Assembly (NCBI RefSeq): GCF_000003605.2
Contig: NW_003149773.1
Coordinates: 1-64,000, forward strand
From: Saccoglossus kowalevskii
Lineage: Eukaryota; Hemichordata; Enteropneusta; Harrimaniidae
Length of the DNA: 64,000 nt
Direction: 5' to 3'
The notes under the pieces are model-generated. The model worked only from the letters and a program-made list of their open reading frames with translations, ran no database searches and was not told where the DNA came from. This document shows positions 44,874-57,692 of the stretch, one piece after another. How positions within the stretch are numbered: the first letter of the stretch is position 1; each line of letters begins with the position of its first letter. The translations under genes and the position numbers were made by a program.

Positions 44874-45630
44874 GTGCCCTCTAGCGACGACGCGCTGCAA
44901 TGACGTAAATGGGTGACATTGAGGCCCGGTGGTGGCACTTCCAGAAAAAAAATGGTACGCATCCGCGTTCCTATATTCTCGGAGAAAAGGGGTTAATTTT
45001 GTTGAATACCACGGTCCGTGAAATCGTAAAAAAAGGGGTACTTTTAAAAAAAAATAATGAAGGGGGGGGGGATGTGGCATTCAACGATCCCCGGCAACGT
45101 AATGCGTACGTACCCGGCGAACGTACTAAGAAGAATGCCACGGTATATTAAACAGCGTGAACTTCGTAATCGGGAGGGATGATAGTAAATTGCTGCACGG
45201 TCCAGAAGGATAAGAAAAGTTATTCTTTATGACTCCTAAAATGTGCACACATATATTAGGTAAATGAATACAAGCTCCCAGATTTTGGAAAAAAGGTGTG
45301 TTTTTTACTTTACATTTCTCCCAGATTTAGTATTAATAGGGAGTGTGTTATGAGAAATTATCAGAGAAAAGGGTATTTTTTTGAAAATGGGGAACAAGTA
45401 TGGGTACCCATATACCACATGAGTGCCACCGCTGGGCATTGGGGCCGTTTAAAGCGTCGATTTCGATTTGATCTGTAGTCGTCCATGAATGAAGATTATG
45501 TTTTTGAGAGATTTTACTATATCCTGGGATGACGAACGATTACACAGCTAAATAAAGTGGTAGATTTGACGATAATGCCGTTACCAATATACGTCATTCT
45601 TATGTCACAGAAGCGCTCTAGAGGGCGCGT
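44874..45630. mobile_element. inverted-repeat element, about 750 bp
   Basis: The left end GTGCCCTCTAGCG mirrors the right end (GCTCTAGAGGGCGCG), and a subterminal inverted repeat (GTGGTGGCACT left; AGTGCCACCGC right) lies inside. No transposase is visible. The target duplication is unclear. Confidence 0.4.
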
Positions 45631-47162
45631 TTTATATTAGTGTATTGATGAACCGAAACACAATAACAATTGGTTCAGTTCATCTCGTAGTTGATTTGCA
45701 TTATTATACAAACTCGCACGTGCCGTATTTGTTTAATTGTATACCATGAATACATGTTTTATTTCAAAGGATGTTTCAGAGGCTGAAAATTTATGGACTG
45801 GAAAACCGGCATGAGTACTTTAAATCCATTGATCGCATCGCGTATAGTTTCGGGTTGTATTTCAATGTTTGTTATTCTACGCAATACTTGTTTATACCAT
45901 TCTTACTCAGGAGCTGTTTTCGTGTGCGAAAATGAACTGGTTTAACAATTCCAATATGTTGATGCATTCCAACATGATGTTAGGTGATATGATCAGATTT
46001 CGGTCTATATCACATTGTACAAATATGACCTCCACAAGTTAATCATCTTCCGTAATCCTTTCATCCAATATATGAATTCGTACCGGTGCTATTACATGTT
46101 TTTATTTCGTCAACTCGGTATTGTAATTGAGGTGATCGTCTTGGAATGTTTTATTTTTATTCAAAGATAGTAAAATTACGAAATATCAAAATAGAGTAAG
46201 AAATAGTTATAGTGCAATATTGGAGTAGTTATATCACTTATATTAATAACTGCAAACATGTGTAGCAATAATGATTTGCAATTTGGAAAATGAAATGTAT
46301 TTTTTGCAATAATGAAATGCATTTTTTGCAATAATCATTTGTGGAATTCACATTTGTGATCAGATCTCTGCTGGGAGGAGATGTTTTACATAGTCTTTTA
46401 TTTACTCTGCTTGTAAATTTATAATAGGAACCATTCAATACGATCTGTAAATACTTATTCAAAGAATATTCTATTATAAGAGACGGGTGTCTATGGAATT
46501 CGTATAGTAGTACTTAAATATTATTACTGTTTAGTACACGATGTTAATGTTGTCGGATGAAATTGTGTGGATATTTTTGTTATTGGTGCTGTAATTCAGT
46601 GCAATTACTAGAATGCGCGTTTCTGATGGGTGATGCGGGTTGTCATGAAAGTGGGAACGTGCATTGTGCCAATTTTGCAGTAATTAAGCTGAGAACAATG
46701 GAATTGATACGCATATGCAATCGTTACGACTTGTCATCATTTCACTGGTGTGCGTTGTTTCGGGATTGGCGATGAGCCGCAATTTATTCATTCCTTCTGT
46801 TCGTGAATGGCGCTTTCTTACTCACTGGAATTATAAGTTATGTTATTTTTAATGTATATTCATGTTCACTTATCCGTTTTGTTAAAGTGTAGTGTAGTTA
46901 TTGACCACGGTATATTATCATTATCATATTATCATTGTATTATCATTATTATTCTGTTTATGTAATTGTTTGATTCATAACCAATTATTACTATACGTGT
47001 ATTGGTCTAATCATGATATTCATTTTGTTGTTCCTGTTAAAAGAAATTTAATCAAAATGCTTAATGAACTGGTGCTAAAATTGATTTACATTTCTGGATG
47101 TTTTGTATTCATTGAGGGCGCTGTATCATAACACTTCGTGAATTACTTTTTTATTAGCATTC
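45631..47162. other. AT-rich intergenic DNA
   Basis: I see no gene or recognisable repeat here. Confidence 0.45.
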
Positions 47163-47206
47163 ATTTAACCAAAGACACTAGAGAAGACTAGTGTCTTTGA
47201 TTTAAC
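47163..47206. mobile_element. tiny palindromic insertion 3
   Basis: A 30-bp palindrome at 47170-47199 (CAAAGACACTAG, 6-nt centre, CTAGTGTCTTTG) is flanked by ATTTAAC on both sides (47163-47169 and 47200-47206). Confidence 0.65.
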
Positions 47207-47526
47207 TTTATTTGTTTTTACTTTTATTTATCCTCTACACGGTAAATATTGGATAACCGGTAGTCAAAGTAAAAATCATAATCAATTTTAAATCGATTAC
47301 AAGTAAAACGTTGAGGGATGCCCTATATTGCCATGAGAATAAACCATGAAACTTACTTAACTTACACACAGATACTTTTTTATGAAAAAAACAAAGCTAC
47401 TTTATTTTTGTTTATTTATTGTAGAGAAAACTGCCCTGATCGCCTTTAACTCAAGTGTGTAATCCCAGTGATGATTATATATGATTTAAAATGTCATGCC
47501 ATCCAGTGCTTCCAATGTTTCCATTT

Positions 47527-47528
47527 AA

Positions 47529-47592
<64 letters not shown>
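47527..47592 (+). repeat. ATT microsatellite
   Basis: About 22 uninterrupted ATT units. Confidence 0.9.
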
Positions 47593-49126
47593 GATATTAT
47601 TAATATAATTGTATTCATTGTAATGTATCACATTATTACATTATTATCATTATCTTTTATAGATTTATAGAGTACCAGTCTTTGTAGTGCATATGTTTAC
47701 ACATGACAGTCTTGATCTCGTTATTTAATGCTCATGTGCCATTAAGTTTTGAATTTGAATATGTCCGTTTTTTATTGTGTTCTCGGAAAACAAACTTTCA
47801 TTTCAACCTCAGGAGTTAAAATTATTTATTTTGTTACTAACCCTGGTATTTAGTCAATTCAGTTTTATTATATTACGTAACATGCGTGGAAAACTATATA
47901 TTACATTGTATATATTACAGAGCTCGCAATCAGCGTGACAACACTGCCATATGTAATCGTGACATAAAACAAAGATGACTCTTTGCTGATTGACTAAATG
48001 ATTTCATATGCTTTTTGTTAGTGAAATATATGATAAAAATATTGAAGATGCAATATGGAAAACATACATTTTGCAATAATTTTGTTCGATGCTATGCTTC
48101 AAACCTGAAATCAGATTATCATTTGTCATAGACTAAAATTATTACATTTGCAAGGAAACGCATCAGTGTTTGCTATGTGAACAAATCAAAACACCACAAA
48201 ACACACTTGTATTGATTGTAATTGTGCGTATCAAACCAAACACTGTGTATACATTTTAGATAATTCCATTGATTCGTCGAACTACAATAACAGCGTGTTC
48301 ATGTCATGCTAAAACACGACGTACTCATCAAACAAAAATTACATGCGCCCGTCTATATTGCATCTTTAAAAAGGAAATGTGAATAACATTGAATATATTT
48401 TAGCATGTTTAAATATTTGTATTTGAAAAAATAATCTTGGTAAAGACAATTAAGTGTGATTTAGTAACCATATCAATCGTTGCAAATCGCCATAGCACAT
48501 GCGCTTTGAGTTAGCAGTACGTATATGTAACACGCGCATTTGAATTTTACATTATTTCATCAAACGTATACTGCTGTATTTGAAGCCAGAAAAACGTTTA
48601 TATTTTACGGTAACTGCATTGCTACCAAGATGAAGTACCAAACAGACTTATTTAAACATTGTCAACAATCTTTTTAAATTAACTATCCTTTTTTATTGTA
48701 CGAACAGTGGAAACTTAAATAAATATATATAGAGAGATAATTTTGAGTAAATATTCTTGCTCTGTTCGATATTCCACATACGGGAGTGTGATTTATCGTA
48801 ACCTTAAATGTTTTGCAGTATTAGTACGGTAGTATAATGAACTACACAAAATACACTTTGAAATAAAGTACGTATCGGTAAATTAAAGCGCATGCGCCAT
48901 TGCGTACGCAGTTCACAGTTTTCCCCTGAACGTCTACTAATAAATACTGTACTGTGCGTAAATACGACCCAGATGCCCGAAGCTTTCCATATTCCCTTGT
49001 CATGTAGGTGCGTATCCAATGCAATCGCGTCTGAAGCTATACAATGTGATTTATAATGATGTTGTCGATTTCTTTGTTACAAATTAAAATTGAATAACAA
49101 ACGAGTCTGTAATGTGATGTGATATC
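47593..49126. other. AT-rich intergenic DNA
   Basis: I see no gene here. Confidence 0.45.
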
Positions 49127-49553
49127 ATTTAGAGACGCTGAATGTTTCGAGTTACGAACATCGAGTTACAAAAATTACCACGCCAATATTTTAAGAAACA
49201 CCCCCAAATTGTAACTCGATGTTCAAATAACAGTTGACCGAACTTCGAGTTACGGGCATCATAGATTTGTTGTTTTGTTTAACTTTTTATGTTGCCCGTA
49301 ACTCGGAGTTCAGTCAACTGTTAATTAAAATTCGAGTTACTAAATATTAAACAAAACATCCAATCTATGTTGCCCGTAACTCGAAGTTCTGTTAACTGTT
49401 AGTTGAACAGGGAGTTACAAATGGGCCGAGGTTTCGCAAAAGTGGGCCTTATTTTCTAAGATATTGGTGTTGTCATTTTTGTAACTCGATGTTTTCGTAA
49501 CTCGATGTTCGTAACTCGATGTCTGTAACTCGAGCAATTCAGCATCTCTGAAT
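49127..49553. mobile_element. inverted-repeat element built from a short palindromic word
   Basis: The ends match ATTYAGAGAYGCTGAAT in inverted orientation. The interior contains about ten copies of GTAACTCGATGTT or its complement, in both directions. There is no coding capacity, so it is probably a MITE. The target duplication was not identified. Confidence 0.55.
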
Positions 49554-50082
49554 ATTTGCAAAGTATCAATAAGCTAAACGAAATAAAACGTCACATATCA
49601 TTGAACGTGTCTCGCATTATTGATAGAAACCAAATTTTCCTCTTAGTTTGTCAAATACCAATGTCACAAAAGAGCATAAAGTCTATTTTAGGGTTAAACG
49701 TCACGGTAATTAGTGTCATTGTTCTTGGTCGTTGTACATTTTGGTTTCATGTTTTTTTACTTCGTTAATAACTTGATTTTTGGACCAAGACATCACAAGT
49801 TTTACCCTGGAGTAAAGTGGCAAATTCACGGCCATTAAAATGCAGCCAAGTGTCATAATTATCACATATCCAATATATTAATAACTCGGTATAATATAAA
49901 AAAGCAAATATGCAAATTGTTAAAAATTTCATTTATTCAAAAATAGTGCAATGTGTGTGATCACATCAAGGAGATATAGACGACTAGCGATGCAGAAACT
50001 TAGAAATCCACGTCGCTCAACCTTTGAAATGGAAGCCGCTAGAATGCGGCGTGTATAAGCTATAGTTTGGATTCTGTACGCA

Positions 50083-50365
50083 TTACTCGGTAAGATTGTC
50101 AACAATGCCCGTAGTACAAACATCACTCATGACATATTGTTCATCACAGCTTTTAGATACATACTCTCCATTCTTTCCCATTAACATTTTGACCTCAGCG
50201 GAGTTTTCTTTGTCCGCGATTTCTACATAAAACTCCCCGCGGGTCGGATGTGCGATGTTCTCAACTCGGGGAGTATCTAGACACACGCCAATCGATTCGG
50301 ACTCCTTAACCGTACGAAGAAGAGACACGATCCTCTGTATGCCGCGGTCCGTGAATATTCTCTTT
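50083..50365 (-). CDS. possible terminal exon of an unknown gene
   Basis: A less AT-rich stretch reads on the minus strand from a TTTTATTAG acceptor-like site: RKRIFTDRGIQRIVSLLRTV, then DTPRVENIAHPTRGEFYVEI, then a stop. Codon usage looks coding. I do not recognise it and found no partner exon. It faces away from FAM181, whose start is 680 bp further on. Confidence 0.35.
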
Positions 50366-51042
50366 CTAATAAAAGGTGAAACTCTCAGTAAAAGAAAAAA
50401 ATTGTAGCACACATCATCCAGAAATTTAAATAAACAATTAATTCATTTGAAATTAATGGCAAATACATTATCCGATGATCAATGATGTGACTGAGATAAT
50501 TTCTTGGCAAGTTTGAACATCGAAACCAAATCAACAATATTACTAGTATATCACGCATATATTTGTTTTTGTTTTATCGTGAATTTGTTGCTCGAGGTAA
50601 GTCTCATTATTTCTTCACTATTTCACAAACACAGCTAACTTCGCTGTTTTGCGCTTATTCTAAGGGGTCCCAGTACGTCCTTTCACGCACAAACGAACTA
50701 AAGCTCCCGGGCGAATTAATAGTATCACGTCGCGTTCGCATATCGGCAATATAATAGACTCCAGTCGTCACATGCGTACGACGATCTATACATTAACCTA
50801 CCACGTCCTATTAATTATTCTATTTTAATTTTGGCATTTATATCTTTTGTATCCTGGCGTACACATGCATCTTTGCTGGAGTCTTTGGGAGTACTAATCA
50901 GAAAACTTTATCAGAGCATCTATCCTACGTGATTTCTCGTGTGGCGTACTCAGTTGCTAACTTGTGTTTAGGATATTTGCGGCGTTATAAATCACAGCCG
51001 ACGTTTGCTTGCCGTTTATATTTTGTCGTTGCACCCAGTGCA

Positions 51043-52209
51043 ATGGCCGATGGTAACATGAATTCATCGGATGTTGGGGAGTCCGAGAATCGCGAAGGAA
51101 AAATTGGCTCCGACAATAAGTTACTACAGTTTATCAACGACGCGTCGGATAACGTGAAGACCGCCCTGGAAAAACCGTGTAACACGAAGCGAAACATAAA
51201 CCACCGCAAATACTTACAGAAGCAGTTAAAAACTCATCAAAACTGGCCACCGGGTGGGCAGGGGCGCAGAGTCATAACAAGGCCGTATATTCGCAGCAAT
51301 TCGCGAAAAACTAAACAGAAAAAACGATTGGATTTTACGAATTATCATGGTGACAACTATACACAAGTTCTCAACAATAATAAACTCGTGAATCTATCCA
51401 ACGTTATTTATTGGCAAGATAATCAGTGCAATAACGAATGTGTCCAATACCAGGAAAACGTAACAGACTACACCAATACGCTACAATCTTACTACGACGA
51501 AGGGTCCATGTGCGATACCCGGGACGACGCCGGTTTGAACCATCACTTAGAGAACATTACCTACTTTGCTAATAACCCCCAACATCATTACGGCAATTCA
51601 TTTGACTTTCACGGAAAACCCGACTGTGATGATATTCTTCGCGAAGCAAGCCCAGAAATGTGCTACACTCAACGTTGCAACAACGAAAATGGATTTTGTG
51701 AAGAAAAGTCGTACTGTCAGTATCAAGGAAAATCGGCTTCATGCGCCGATGATCTACCGTCATTGCTCGGTAATATCTGCGCCGATAATAACTATAGTAT
51801 TGATGTCTCTAACTGCAAGACATACACAAATCTGGGTAACGATAACTTCGACACGGCAATGTCATGCAGCGATAGAAGTATACAACCAACAGATGAATAC
51901 AGCTGCCGAGAGATTTATCGCGATGAAGTCGGTAGCCAGGCCAGTGCGTATCCATGGAAACGTCAGGGCGATACCGGGTTCGCGTGTTCAAGAGCCGACA
52001 CCGGTCCAAATTTCATCGATGATCTTCAGCTCGTTCATAACGATGGAGGATATTCACCCGGTAGTGGCAGTCCCCACAGTTGTCGATATAAAGGAAAACA
52101 GAGTGCGTACTACGCCCAAGCTTTAGACCCCGAAGAAACGGACGTTCTTTCTACGTCGACTTTGCCATCTTTTGCCATGGCATTCTCCTCTCGTTTTTGT
52201 GACTTTTAA
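51043..52209 (+). CDS. FAM181: FAM181 family protein
   Basis: This is an intact single-exon gene of 388 codons from the ATG at 51043; the frame is open upstream to a GTG at 50929 without an ATG. Residues 27-63 (LLQFINDASDNVKTALEKP, then TKRNINHRKYLQKQLK) match the conserved N-terminal block of vertebrate FAM181A/B, which are also intronless in their coding part. The rest is low-complexity, rich in Asn, Asp, Tyr and Cys, and not conserved. Vertebrate FAM181A/B have been reported to bind TEAD transcription factors through an LPxSF-type loop; here only an LPSFAMAF near the C-terminus recalls it, which is weak. A nuclear regulatory role is inferred from the family. Confidence 0.85.
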   Translation: MADGNMNSSDVGESENREGKIGSDNKLLQFINDASDNVKTALEKPCNTKRNINHRKYLQKQLKTHQNWPPGGQGRRVITRPYIRSNSRKTKQKKRLDFTNYHGDNYTQVLNNNKLVNLSNVIYWQDNQCNNECVQYQENVTDYTNTLQSYYDEGSMCDTRDDAGLNHHLENITYFANNPQHHYGNSFDFHGKPDCDDILREASPEMCYTQRCNNENGFCEEKSYCQYQGKSASCADDLPSLLGNICADNNYSIDVSNCKTYTNLGNDNFDTAMSCSDRSIQPTDEYSCREIYRDEVGSQASAYPWKRQGDTGFACSRADTGPNFIDDLQLVHNDGGYSPGSGSPHSCRYKGKQSAYYAQALDPEETDVLSTSTLPSFAMAFSSRFCDF

Positions 52210-55200
52210 CTGTCTTAATCACCTTGGTAACATGTTATATTTACTAAATGAGTCACACAGTCAACGATTACATTCAATAATCGAGTTCTTGAAATTCTTG
52301 TATGTCTATCCGTGTACGATCAACGTGTAGGTGAAATGCTATTAAATGAAATGATTTAATCAAACCGCTCTAAGTACAAATTTATTATACACGAGTTGAA
52401 ACATGTAAATAGTTCAACGCTAATTAGTTTTGAGTGTACTTAAAAAGAAAATGTGGTCTCTTTTTGATTGTTGTTTATATTGGTAGAAATATTGAAGTAC
52501 TATTTGAGTATGATTTATCGTAAAATAAAAACATGTGTTTGTGGCTACAAACATGATAGTATTTGTTCGTTGAACCAAGTTACTAGTAAATGGAAATGCG
52601 CATGCGCCCAAGAGTTTCCTATACGTACTGGAAATTTGAAGCGCATGCACACTAGCAATTTTCAACGTTTATATTTTGTGATAAATCATCCCACATATTT
52701 TTTGTTAAATGAAAAGTTATCCACATTATCCCTTTAATTTGAGAACAGCACGCGGAATAAAAGGAGATACAAAATATTCAAATGTTTAGACAGTTATTAT
52801 CATGATACTGCACTTCATGAATCAGGGCACAGGGTACGTACACATAGAAGATTGTTGTTTTATAGGGAATAAATCCGGTAGAATATGAAAATATTTCAGA
52901 ATAATGAACAAGCGTGAAGTATATGATGTAATTACCGGTATATATTATATGTGCACATTTTGTGAACTTAAACGTACTAATTCACTTTTCAATTTTTTCC
53001 GCGAATTTCAGAAATCCACGAACACTCGATTTCTCACAGATTTGTCGGAAACGCCAGAGTCAGCAATCAGTTAGTGGGAGGGCGCCTTTCCCAAACCACG
53101 TGGTGTGAATTAACAAACAATAAATATGTATGGCTATTTTTGTCGCATTACTCCATTATTTTTAATGAATCAACATTTCGTAATATCGGCATTTCCTTCG
53201 AAAATGTTCCTTATATAAGCGCATATGTTATAACTTAGTACTGGACTACTAGTAACTGGACGGGTATGTGTGCCTCAGTGCTATTGATCGTTTTTGCGTT
53301 AATGCGCATGTCTGAAATACAATGATAACATTATTCTTGATATATACTGTCGTTACGACAGACTCTCGAAAGCAAATGTCACGTTTGTTTCTAATATTCA
53401 CTTCTGTAATTTCTAACTTGATAGTGAATTTATAAAAGATGCTCAGATTGATACAAATTTGCAACAATAAACATAGTGTCCACAAAACAAAACACTCTCC
53501 GTCTCAGTCGACCTAAAGGGAATATTGTCAGTGCAAGACTCTTAGACTTGTCTTAAAACCCTGAGAAGAGTTGTCATTGCCGTATCGGCTGTGTGTTGTG
53601 CAAGTCGATGTTCTTCGTCTCGGTGACACCAAGTATACGATTTTAACTACAGCACCGCCAAACCAACACTAATCATAATAATGTTTATATATACACAATA
53701 CCACATTGTATAAACGTTACAGACATCATTTTCGTAATGACTGCATTTATGATCATTAGACGTTTAAATTGAGTGATACATGCATGTTATACGTTCATAC
53801 AGTCATTTCTTTGTCCGCGTGTTTTCAATCAGGGGAAAGTTGTTTATCTAATTATATCACTGAAAATAGGGTGATCTAGTAAAAACAAAAGAGTCGGCGA
53901 ACATGATAAATCGCGAGTGGGTTTTATGATAAAGTCGGGTGTTTTTTTTAATAAAATCAAATAGTTTTTTTTGTTTTTTTTCGCAATCTAATTGGATTAG
54001 CATCATTTTTTTAAACTCAGGAACAACGTAAAGCCTGTACTGATAACCGAAGCAATGAAAACAGACATTGTAATTTAATAATACTTAGATCTGTTATTGA
54101 CAGAAGATGACATGTTTCCGGAAAGAAATGCTGAATATGGCTCTGGGTTGAAATGCGGTAATTTCAAATATGACATAATGGCATAAAACCCTGAAGAATT
54201 GGGTTGTACTTATAAGGATTATGGATGAAGTGACCGTATTTGGTACAATGACGTGAAGATAAAAAAATATGGGGCAGCGTTTTATCGCAGATACTACGTA
54301 CCATCAGGGTTACTCAACACTCTGCCGTGATCTCAAAGGATTCAATCGGTCTTTAGTTTACAATAATAGTGTATATTTTCAATAGACTACTAGTACTTTG
54401 TTCAATGACTCCCCGTGACTTTACTGAAGAGTGCACAAAAGGACGCTTTACTGTAAACGTATAATGCCGTGTATTTCACAAGTAGACGAAATGTCGGGAG
54501 CTGTGTTAATGAAAACCGCTACTTACGGGTTGGCCATTAGACAGTCTAGAGAAGGGGGACATTGGAATTTAAAAATAAAATAAAAACGCACAATAATTTG
54601 AAAAAAAAAAAACATTCGACAGGGAGAGTTTCGGAAAAAAAATCTAAAAAAAAATCCGTCGCATGAACAAAAAAAAGCGAGAAAAATATTACAGAAACAT
54701 TAAAAACAAAGAATGCTGCTCAATAGTGGGTGAAGAAAAAAATGTGCACAGTGTAGTACTGTACACAACTACACCCCTCGCAAATTTCTAATAGTCGCCC
54801 CTTACGGGGGGGGGGCGAATGTCTGATTTATTTCGCAGCTGGACGTCTTTCTCTTGAAACTACACACACTATCACACTACTCAATACTTTTAGATTTTCA
54901 TTCCAATTAAATGTATTATATACAGGAATTGACCCCAATTACTGCCATTATTGGGCATATTTGTAGTCATTAGTCAGACAAGATCACCTGCCAGGCACAG
55001 TAGCGATCTGTCGAACAAAGCTGATTCAACGTGTTGCTTCGAATATGCCTTCCTTACCCCCAGCCAACCATCCCAGTGTGGCCAATGTAAAGTACACTCG
55101 GGAAGGCAAGACAAAAATAACCTGGGGTGTATTTTTTCAAATTTAACAGTATTAATTAATATACGTAATAATTGCTGAAAATAATAGTATTAATGTCGCT

Positions 55201-57692
55201 TGCGGGCATTTAACATAATATATAACAGAAAATAATATTAAAAGTATTTTTTTTTGTTTCAAGGGTGAACACAATATTGATAAGGACACATATCAACTTT
55301 TTAGAGAACATATCACACGAAATAACTTGTAAAGACAGCTGTCGGCAAACATTTTTGGAACAATCTCCTCATATAAATGAATATTTTTTATTGCAGCATA
55401 TGTTTCATAATAATATGTAGCCGCACATAATTTTGAGACACTTTCAGCTCAGAATCCAATGATAAATGACTCATAGATTACCATGTTAATGAGTGTTTAG
55501 CCTGTGAGAACGGCATAAAATAAAAATCATATTGTGAAATTCAGCAGAGCATCCTCCCATCTTCAGAATTGCTCAGGATAAAAAGTGTTGTTCACACACC
55601 CCCCCCCCCCTTCTGAACGTCTTCATAGATCGATAGATGATAATTATGGCGGAAAAACTGCTCGTATAAAGCAAAACAAGTTGCGTTAACAAAGAAGGCG
55701 TAAACATTTTCGCCAAATGTGATACCCATTTTTCCTTTGACTGGAGATGGAGGTTTCGATGGTGTAGCTCTATCATATATCCAGACAGTAGTATGCGTTA
55801 TCACTATCAACTTAATATCGATATGCATTGCAGCCCCTCTCCGAAGAACGATCAACTATTACAGTGATGACTATTACACCAAAACTGAGAAGTTAAAATA
55901 ATAATCCACTGCAACGATTTTTTTATTTTTCTGAGATGTATTCAATAAATAATTCAACCACAGAAATCTCGATTACATATACATCCTACAGGCGGAGCAA
56001 AATTAAGGGTAAGAATTCTCCAGAAATCAAATGTCATGACAAATATTTCAGTCTGCACCTGATAACATGTTCTTTGGCGATACATAAATAAATACCGAAA
56101 AATACACAGAGAAAACAAAACAATACGGAACAGATATATATTATCTAAATATAAGACAAGTGACTAAACTTATAACATTTCTGGTGCCCAAACTTTTTTT
56201 CAGTTTCTTATATATGGTCATTTCATTGTTTCAGTTGTACATGACAGTTTAAAGAACTTTGTTCCCCTCCTTGTATTTAATAATTGTTATACCACGATCA
56301 CCTTCATAAACAATTTCAAAATGAATCTAAGATCTAAATATTTGCTGCAGCACTTAACATTCGTTGATACGATCACCCTAAGGCACAGTTTGCTACGGGA
56401 TTAACACGAATATGTGAAGAATTAAGTTTCATTTTATGGAAAATCGCTGATCATTATTTTTCATAATTCCCACAATGAGACAGCATCATTTCAGCTACCA
56501 TTTATTTATTCATTTGAATTTCCGATCTATTTTCAGTTATCAAAATCGCGTTCCTGGTGTTTTCCAGTGGTAATTTGTTCCTCGATACAATTATTTCTTC
56601 CGAAATAAAATAAGGTCTGAACCTTCACCGACCTGTCCCCTATGCTCGTATGGCTGTTCAAATATTCATGCATGTACACATCGTTAACGAAGTCAGCCAA
56701 TCAGCATCAATGGCTGCGATGGTCGCTGACGTACAGAGAAAACCCTTCAAACATGTTTCAACCCTGAAAATGGTCAATATTCACGAGATTTGTTCGTGGG
56801 TTTGATATCAAATAGATCGACAATACAATTTAATTAGTTTGTGCATAGACCTTAGAAAACGGTTATCCAAGATCCATGGTTTGTGCACATTTTTTCCAGA
56901 GTCAAAATGTATAAAATTCAGATAACTTTAGTGATTTCATTGGAGTGTTTTCCCTTGTCGCATTTCGTGCTCGCGTTACAGGGAACCATTTGACATGTAC
57001 ACCTGGCAAACACCAATAACTGCGGTGCTTTTATAAATAAATCGTCATTGTGTAGCATGTATGCTATGGCTCTATGCGACCTATACACACCTGGCAACAG
57101 GAAATCATGAGAAAACTACAGTTTATATTGTTCACACTGTTAATCTGTATTTTGTTTTCCATTGTAGCTTTTACTGTTTAGGCTTAACTGGAGTTGCCAC
57201 TGAAATACAATTTAGTATACTAGTTTATTATATTGACCTCACAAGTCACTTGTAAAAATTAATAAACGCAAACAGAATTTAACTGGTAAGGATATACATA
57301 ATTTTAATAATGACGAATCTTTAAGTACAGTAATTTGAATCTTGTTACGAAACAATACTGTAAAACAGTCTGAAAAAGCTTGTTATTTTATCAAATAACA
57401 TTTTCTTTAAATTATCGGTATCATAAGTTATCTAAATGGTTTTTACACCAAATAATTTCATAGTAAAAATGTCAATCCATAATTGGCAAAGGTTATACAA
57501 ATTAGCTGTGATAACATGTCACATGTTTTACTGATACACCTCAAACTTTGGTGCATTTAAAAAAAAAAACAGCTTTAATTATTAGCTTATCAGAAATAAC
57601 TAGACAACTTTGTGGCCGTCATATTTATATATAAATATTGAAATTGTCCTAGTGACAGAATCATTTTCATGAAAACAAAAATACAATTTAAA
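52210..57692. other. intergenic DNA, no gene seen
   Basis: This is AT-rich DNA with homopolymer runs (near 54603, 54796, 55601). No coding exon, RNA gene or mobile element is recognised. Confidence 0.5.

Noticed and set aside
51566-52126. 186-codon second frame inside FAM181
   Set aside because: It is a shadow frame of the FAM181 coding sequence with no independent support.
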